From Candidatus Delongbacteria bacterium (GTDB lineage Bacteria; CAIWAD01): a DNA stretch of 64,000 nt. Positions 59,929 to 64,000 of this stretch are shown piece by piece (within the stretch, counting starts at the first letter, position 1; every line of letters starts with the position of its first letter). The notes below the pieces were generated by a model that did not search any database, was not told where the DNA came from, and was given only the letters and a program-made list of their open reading frames with translations. The translations under genes and the position numbers were made by a program. Location of the stretch: contig JBAYTZ010000007.1 of assembly GCA_041675285.1 (NCBI GenBank), positions 124,001-188,000 of the forward strand. Reading direction: 5' to 3'.

Positions 59929-59952
59929 GCCCGCCCCGGCAACGGGGCGGGC
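59929..59952. terminator. Strong hairpin after the methyltransferase gene
   Basis: Perfect 10-bp stem GCCCGCCCCG/CGGGGCGGGC with a GCAA loop, two bases beyond the methyltransferase stop. On the minus strand it is followed by TTGCCTTGGG, a poor T-run, so it might terminate weakly or act as an mRNA-stabilising 3' hairpin. Confidence 0.5.
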
Positions 59953-59954
59953 GG

Positions 59955-60710
59955 TTAACTCCTCCGGCAGCACAGCACCAGATCGTGGCTGTCCGCCTGA
60001 TAGGTCTCCCCCTGCAAGGATCCATAGGCTTGGAGTTCGCGAAAGCCGCAGCCCAGCAGCAGCTTGCGCAACAGCGGGGCGTCCAGGCGCAGGAGCCGGT
60101 CGCTGCGCACTTGGCGCGCCCAGTGGCCGGCGGGATCCTGTTCGATCCGGATCAGGTGGACCAGCGCGTGATGTTCATGCAGCTCAATCATTTTGAGGAA
60201 ATGCCGGCGAGCTTGGCCGTCCTCCTCATCCGTCTTGAGGGGAAAGAAGGCCCGGGCGGGGTCGCGGAATTTCCAATAGTTGAGCACGTGGAGGATCAGG
60301 CCGCCGCGGGGACGCAGGCTGTCTCGAATGACGGAGAGCGCCTGGGCCACTTCGTCCAGATCGCGTAGCAGGCACAGGCTGTTCCCCAAACAGAGCGCGG
60401 CGTCCTGGGGGGGCAAGCCGAGGGGCTGGCGCAGGTCGCCGGCCAGAAAGCGGCAGCGGGCGGCCAGCTCGGGGTGCCCGTCCAGCAGCTCCCCGGCGGC
60501 TACCAGCATCTCCTCATTGCTGTCCAGGCCGGTCAGCTCGAAGCCGGCCTGGGCCAGAGCCAGACAATGGCGGCCCGTCCCGCAGCCCAGATCCGTCACG
60601 TGGCGGGCGTTCCAGCTGCGCAGCCAGGCGCGCAGGAAGGGCAGTTCCCGTTCCAGCCGGAGGTCCCACTGGATGGCGCGGTCGAAGTCGGTGCCGATGT
60701 TGAAGCCCAT
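59955..60710 (-). CDS. SAM-dependent methyltransferase
   Basis: 251 residues from the inner ATG; nine more codons upstream are open. The Rossmann fold has VTDLGCGTGRHCLALAQAG as SAM loop, LTGLDSNEEML as the acidic strand end, LCLGNSLCLLRDLDEV and LRPRGGLILHVLNYW. It resembles small-molecule class I methyltransferases of the ubiquinone/Mthfr_11 type. The substrate is unknown. It is divergent from the tRNA-Gln gene. Confidence 0.8.
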   Translation of the reverse strand: MGFNIGTDFDRAIQWDLRLERELPFLRAWLRSWNARHVTDLGCGTGRHCLALAQAGFELTGLDSNEEMLVAAGELLDGHPELAARCRFLAGDLRQPLGLPPQDAALCLGNSLCLLRDLDEVAQALSVIRDSLRPRGGLILHVLNYWKFRDPARAFFPLKTDEEDGQARRHFLKMIELHEHHALVHLIRIEQDPAGHWARQVRSDRLLRLDAPLLRKLLLGCGFRELQAYGSLQGETYQADSHDLVLCCRRS

Positions 60711-60770
60711 GGCCGGATCCCCATTTTCACGGCCCAACGTAGCAAGCGGCGGGCTTTTTCCGGCCCACCC

Positions 60771-60798
60771 TTGACTTTGCCGGAGCGCGGCCTATATT
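60771..60798 (+). promoter_or_regulatory. Promoter of tRNA-Gln
   Basis: TTGACT, then 16 bases, then TATATT, ending 17 bases before the tRNA. This is the best sigma70-type promoter in the window and defines the -10 form shared by others. Confidence 0.85.
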
Positions 60799-60815
60799 AG
60801 GGGCCTTCTACTCAG

Positions 60816-60886
60816 TGGGCTGTCGTCTAATGGCAGGACAGCGGATTCTGGTTCCGCGAATTGGGGTTCGAGTCCCTGCAGCCCAG
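60816..60886 (+). tRNA. tRNA-Gln (anticodon CTG)
   Basis: 71 bases folding as a cloverleaf: acceptor TGGGCTG/CAGCCCA, D arm with GTC/GAC and TAATGG, anticodon stem GCGGA/TCCGC with loop TTCTGGT (CTG), T arm with loop TTCGAGT. The discriminator is G, as usual for tRNA-Gln. The 3' CCA is not encoded. A hairpin terminator follows at once. Confidence 0.95.
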
Positions 60887-60893
60887 CTTTCCC

Positions 60894-60916
60894 ACGGCCA
60901 CTTCGGTGGCCGTTTT
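60894..60916 (+). terminator. Terminator of tRNA-Gln
   Basis: Perfect 8-bp stem ACGGCCAC/GTGGCCGT with a TTCG tetraloop, followed by TTTC. It starts seven bases after the tRNA. Confidence 0.85.
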
Positions 60917-61002
60917 CGTGGCCGGCCCGCGCTGCCATGCCCGCTCCGGTTCCAGCTGCCCTGCCCCTCGCCCGGTCCAACCCGCTCGTCCAACCACCCA
61001 TG

Positions 61003-61029
61003 AAAAACCCCGACCCTTGCGGGCCGGGG
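61003..61029 (-). terminator. Terminator of the minus-strand secreted protein gene
   Basis: On the minus strand CCCCG-g-CCC pairs with GGG-t-CGGGG around a GCAA loop and is followed by five T. It lies 31 bases beyond the stop of the upstream gene. Confidence 0.85.
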
Positions 61030-61059
61030 CTTGGAATCGAACTGGGGGGGGACCAACGG

Positions 61060-62448
61060 TTATTTGATCAGCAGCATGCGTCCGGTCAGGGTGCGGCCCT
61101 CGGCCTCCAGGCGATAGAGGTAGAGGCCGCTGCTCAGCTGGCTGGCGTCGAAGGAAACCCGATGCGCGCCGGCCGCCTGCGGGCCGTCCACCAGGGTGGC
61201 CACCCGCTCGCCGGTCAGGCTGAACACGCTCAGCCGCACGTCCGTGGTGACAGACAGGCTGTAGTCGATGGTCGTGACCGGGTTGAAGGGGTTGGGGTGG
61301 TTGCCCCGCAGCTCGAAGGCCCGGGGAGCGTCCAGCGCGTCCACCACGCCGCAACAGGGAACCCAGATCATGCCGGAGGTGGCCAGGGCCGGGCAGGTGG
61401 CGCAGTCCACCAGCAGGTCGTAGTGCAGGGACTCGTCGCAGGGCGTGCCCAGCGGAGCCACCTGGAAGGTCAGCGTGATGCTCTCGCCGGGCAGCAGTTG
61501 GTCGGCGCCCTGGACGGGGGAACCCACGGCCTGCAGGCCGGTGCCGGCCAGCAGGGTGGCCGTGATGCCCTGGCAGGCGGAGCCGCCCACGTTGGTGATG
61601 GTGAGCGCCAGATCGCCGGCGGCGGGATTGTAGAGCTCGTCGGTGCAGCCGAAGGCGCTGATGGCGTCCATGGACAGGCTCAGCTCGCCGGGGACCACCT
61701 GGCCGTCGCACTGGCCCATGGAGAGGGCGTAGCCGAGGGCGTTGTCCAGCAGGGTCAGCATGTGCGGGAAGGTCCCGGCCCCATCGCCCAGGTAGTACTC
61801 GAAGGGCTGGGTCAGCGCCAGCACGCGGCCCGCGCCCACGGGATAGTCCGCGCCCGTGACGTGGCCGTCCAGGTCGGTGATGTAGCTGAGTGTCGTGCCG
61901 GGCAGGTTCATCAGGCTGTCGTGGCTGGCCATTCCGCCTTCGAAGAGCGGAAAGGGCATGCCCGCGCTCAGCGGGTTGACGTCCGGAAACAGGTTGTAGC
62001 TCTGGGGCGCAACGGCCGAGTTCACGCCGCCGGGCAGGCGCAGGGTGGCGCCCAGGCTGGCCGTGTTGTACAAGACCGCGCCGCCGTCGGTGACGTAGGC
62101 CGCCAGATTGTTGCGGGCGGCCAGGGAATTCAGGTTGAGCGAAGTGTCGTCGCCGTTCTCCGTCATGGCGCCGGTGACGTAGACGAGGCAATAGGTGCTC
62201 AGGTCGGCCGTGCGCAGATCCATGGAGCTGGCCACGGTGACGTTGACGCCGCGCTCCGTGAACCGGGGAACCACGTCCCCGCCCCAGGGCTGGTAATCAC
62301 GCACCACCAGGACTTCCTGGGACGTGCGGGCGTGACCGTACTGCCCGGGCTGGGACGGCAGCCGGGTGCCTGCCGGGTTTGTCGAACTGGCCAGGGCGCT
62401 GGAGCCCAGACCCAGACAACCAACAAGCAGGATTGACAAGGCCTTCAT
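61060..62448 (-). CDS. Secreted protein with C-terminal sorting domain
   Basis: 462 residues from the ATG after AAGGAGG. Signal peptide: KALSILLVGCLGLGSSALA. Residues about 40-230 form an alpha/beta domain (VLVVRDYQPWGGDVVPRF, YCLVYVTGAMTENGDDTS, GRVLALTQPFEYYLGDGAG) that resembles glutamine amidotransferase-like or flagellin-hydrolase-type domains; no nucleophile is certain. About 230-370 is beta-sandwich with Cys pairs. The C-terminus is a Por/FlgD sorting domain (GNHPNPFNPVTTIDYSL, LSVFSLTGERVATLV, SGLYLYRL, ending LLIK). The function is unknown. Confidence 0.8.
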   Translation of the reverse strand: MKALSILLVGCLGLGSSALASSTNPAGTRLPSQPGQYGHARTSQEVLVVRDYQPWGGDVVPRFTERGVNVTVASSMDLRTADLSTYCLVYVTGAMTENGDDTSLNLNSLAARNNLAAYVTDGGAVLYNTASLGATLRLPGGVNSAVAPQSYNLFPDVNPLSAGMPFPLFEGGMASHDSLMNLPGTTLSYITDLDGHVTGADYPVGAGRVLALTQPFEYYLGDGAGTFPHMLTLLDNALGYALSMGQCDGQVVPGELSLSMDAISAFGCTDELYNPAAGDLALTITNVGGSACQGITATLLAGTGLQAVGSPVQGADQLLPGESITLTFQVAPLGTPCDESLHYDLLVDCATCPALATSGMIWVPCCGVVDALDAPRAFELRGNHPNPFNPVTTIDYSLSVTTDVRLSVFSLTGERVATLVDGPQAAGAHRVSFDASQLSSGLYLYRLEAEGRTLTGRMLLIK

Positions 62449-62735
62449 GGAGCCCTCCTTGGACACATCTCGATGTTTGTATGCGAGTCGTTTGATTTGC
62501 TGAGCCCGGGCGAGCAATCCATATGCCAGTCAAAGCGGTTCCCAAACTTCGCGCACATTCCGGAGAGTCCGTGAATGGCGAGTCATGACTAGGCCCTTTC
62601 GTGAATACGGGCAAAGCCGACTGGCGTTCGATTTCCGGCGGGGTGAACAACCCCGCTCGGTAGGTTTGGAGAGATGGGACGCGGCGGAGAGAGCGAAGGC
62701 GGCCGCAGCCGCCTCCGCTTCAGGTTGTCAATCGG

Positions 62736-64000
62736 TCAGTGGGTGGCGCGCACCTGGAAGATGCGCAGCTCGTCGGCGCCCGCCGGCAGGGTCAGGCTGG
62801 TGCCTGCCGTGCTGCCCGCCAGGTTCCACGCGCCGCCCTGGGAGGGCGCCGAGTAGACGTGGTAGCCCAGGGCGCCCGGAATCGCCGTCCAACTGAGCTG
62901 GATCATCGAGCCGGCCAGCAGCTGGATCTGGGTCTGCGGCACGCCCAGCAGCAGCAGCTGGTAGTCGCAGGCGGCCGAGAGGGCCGAGTTGCCGGCCGGG
63001 CTGGCGTCCACGGCCTGCACCTGGTACTGCACCGTCGCGGGGGCCGGCAGGCCGGGCAGGTCGCCCGTCCACAGGTCGCCGCCGGCCGCCGTCAACCCGG
63101 CGGACTGCGGCGCGCCGCCGTCCACGCTGAACAGCAGGCTGGCCGAGGCGACACCGCTGGCGTCCGTGATGCTGGCCGTGACGGCGCGGGGCTGGTCGGT
63201 CCAGCTGTCGTCCAGGCAGCTTAGGCTGATCAGCGGTGCGCTCTGGTCGACGTTGCCCACCAGCAGGCTGACCGGCACCACGACGCTGGATTCGTCGGGG
63301 TCGTTGCTGCTGAGCGTGACCAGGCCCGTATAGGTTCCGGCCGTCAGGTCGCTGGCGTCGAAGGTCACGCTCAGCGCGCTGCTGCCGTCGGCATTCACGC
63401 TGCCGCTGGTCGGCGCGACGCTCAGCCAGGGCGTCTGGGAGCTGAACTCGATGGCCAGGCCGTTGCCCAGGTAGGCGGCGTTGGCCACCACCTGCAGGCC
63501 GTCCGTGCCAGCGGCGTTCTCGATGCCCACCGTGCAGCCCGTGGCGGCCGTCACGGTCTGGTACTGGAAGAGGATCCGGCCGTCGCTGAACAGCAGCGCC
63601 TGGAAGGTCTGGTAGCTGCCGGTGCCGTAGAGCGGCACGCCCGTCCACTGCACGATGAAGCGACCGTTGGCCCCGTCGGCCAGGTACTTGACGCTGCCCG
63701 CCGAACCCGGGTTGAGGTCGTCCCAGAAGGGCGCCAGCAGGTTGTTGGGCTCCGCCGCGCCGGGGATGCCCTGGTTGGTGTAGGTCGTGGCGCTGGTGGT
63801 GAAACTCAGGTAGCCGTTGCTGCCCACCTTGAGCGTGCTGAAGGTCGTCCCGTAGAACGAGAAGGGGAAGCCCAGCGGCAGCGCGGCGCTGAGGCCGTCG
63901 TCGCTGGTGCCCGTCGCCCAGCTCACCGTCGTGCCCGTGGCGCTGATGTCCACCCAGCTGTAGGCCGGGCCGCCGGCCTGGTTGGAATCCTCCCAGCGGT
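62736..64000 (-). CDS. Secreted beta-sandwich protein, N-terminus beyond the window
   Basis: Open from the right edge, at least 421 residues. About residues 15-190 (from the first visible) form a large beta-sandwich (LPLGFPFSFYGTTFSTLKVG, NGYLSFTTSATTYTNQG, NNLLAPFWDDLNPGSAGSVK) of the kind common in FCB surface proteins. A following Ig-like repeat has WLSVAPTSGSVNADGS and LTAGTYTGLVTLSSNDPD, a typical choice-of-anchor module. Another Ig-like region comes before a fibronectin-like end (IQLSWTAIPGALGYHVYSAP). It stops without a NPFNP domain. Role unknown; a signal peptide should lie beyond the edge. Confidence 0.8.
   Translation of the reverse strand, partial: RWEDSNQAGGPAYSWVDISATGTTVSWATGTSDDGLSAALPLGFPFSFYGTTFSTLKVGSNGYLSFTTSATTYTNQGIPGAAEPNNLLAPFWDDLNPGSAGSVKYLADGANGRFIVQWTGVPLYGTGSYQTFQALLFSDGRILFQYQTVTAATGCTVGIENAAGTDGLQVVANAAYLGNGLAIEFSSQTPWLSVAPTSGSVNADGSSALSVTFDASDLTAGTYTGLVTLSSNDPDESSVVVPVSLLVGNVDQSAPLISLSCLDDSWTDQPRAVTASITDASGVASASLLFSVDGGAPQSAGLTAAGGDLWTGDLPGLPAPATVQYQVQAVDASPAGNSALSAACDYQLLLLGVPQTQIQLLAGSMIQLSWTAIPGALGYHVYSAPSQGGAWNLAGSTAGTSLTLPAGADELRIFQVRATH

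Overview
The window is a GC-rich, densely coded bacterial chromosome segment. Several secreted proteins end in a FlgD/Por-type sorting domain built around NPFNPxT or WPNPGNP, and there are PorV-like, BamD and Lnt envelope genes. This points to the FCB superphylum (for example a Delongbacteria-, Eisenbacteria- or Fermentibacteria-like lineage), but the exact phylum cannot be fixed from sequence reading alone. No transposase, integrase, prophage or CRISPR array was seen.

Layout. 1-6064: the end of a complex I operon (nuoL tail, nuoM, nuoN) followed by a 2-oxoacid:ferredoxin oxidoreductase (fused gamma-alpha subunit plus beta subunit). 6223-11066: a TPR-sigma54 activator with its own promoter, then a secreted FG-GAP/beta-helix protein. 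11085-20178: malQ, a structured noncoding RNA candidate, and secreted proteins (SGNH-like protein, C10 protease, a 1157-residue repeat protein, a lipoprotein). 20375-31156: an envelope and housekeeping run, largely overlapping genes: beta-barrel protein, lipoprotein, ruvX, lnt, PorV-like protein, an 80-residue membrane protein, bamD, nadD, sorted secreted protein, rRNA methyltransferase, and an RNase HI-CYTH fusion. 31257-36397: creD, a PduS-PduT-like microcompartment pair, and an unrecognised 531-residue protein.

36402-50324 is one minus-strand unit of 13 genes. It encodes two HdrA-like flavoproteins, an HdrC-cytochrome b (QmoC-like) membrane subunit, MvhD, the small and large subunits of a [NiFe] hydrogenase, a maturation protease and HypABCDEF. 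No HdrB is present, so the complex probably links H2 to a membrane quinone pool (Qmo-like) rather than to heterodisulfide. A single strong promoter sits 27 bases upstream of the first gene. Divergently transcribed from it is a three-gene unit: a fused monoheme cytochrome-porin resembling Cyc2, a YceI protein and a c-type cytochrome lipoprotein. The AT-rich region between the two units carries at least seven copies of a short TTSTGAT/ATCACRAA motif, several at one- or two-helical-turn spacing. H2 oxidation and outer-membrane electron transfer may therefore share a regulator. This is the most unusual region of the window.

53060-64000: HD-domain protein, secreted subtilase, LPS-kinase-like protein, DinB-like protein, a Cys-rich small protein, the ribosomal operon rpsF-rpsR-rplI with a recognisable promoter and structured leader, a propeller-like protein, a methyltransferase, tRNA-Gln(CTG) with promoter and terminator, and two secreted proteins, the last running off the edge. 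Four promoters (regulator, hydrogenase operon, rpsF, tRNA-Gln) share a TTG-type -35 and a TATATT-like -10 at 16-17 bases.
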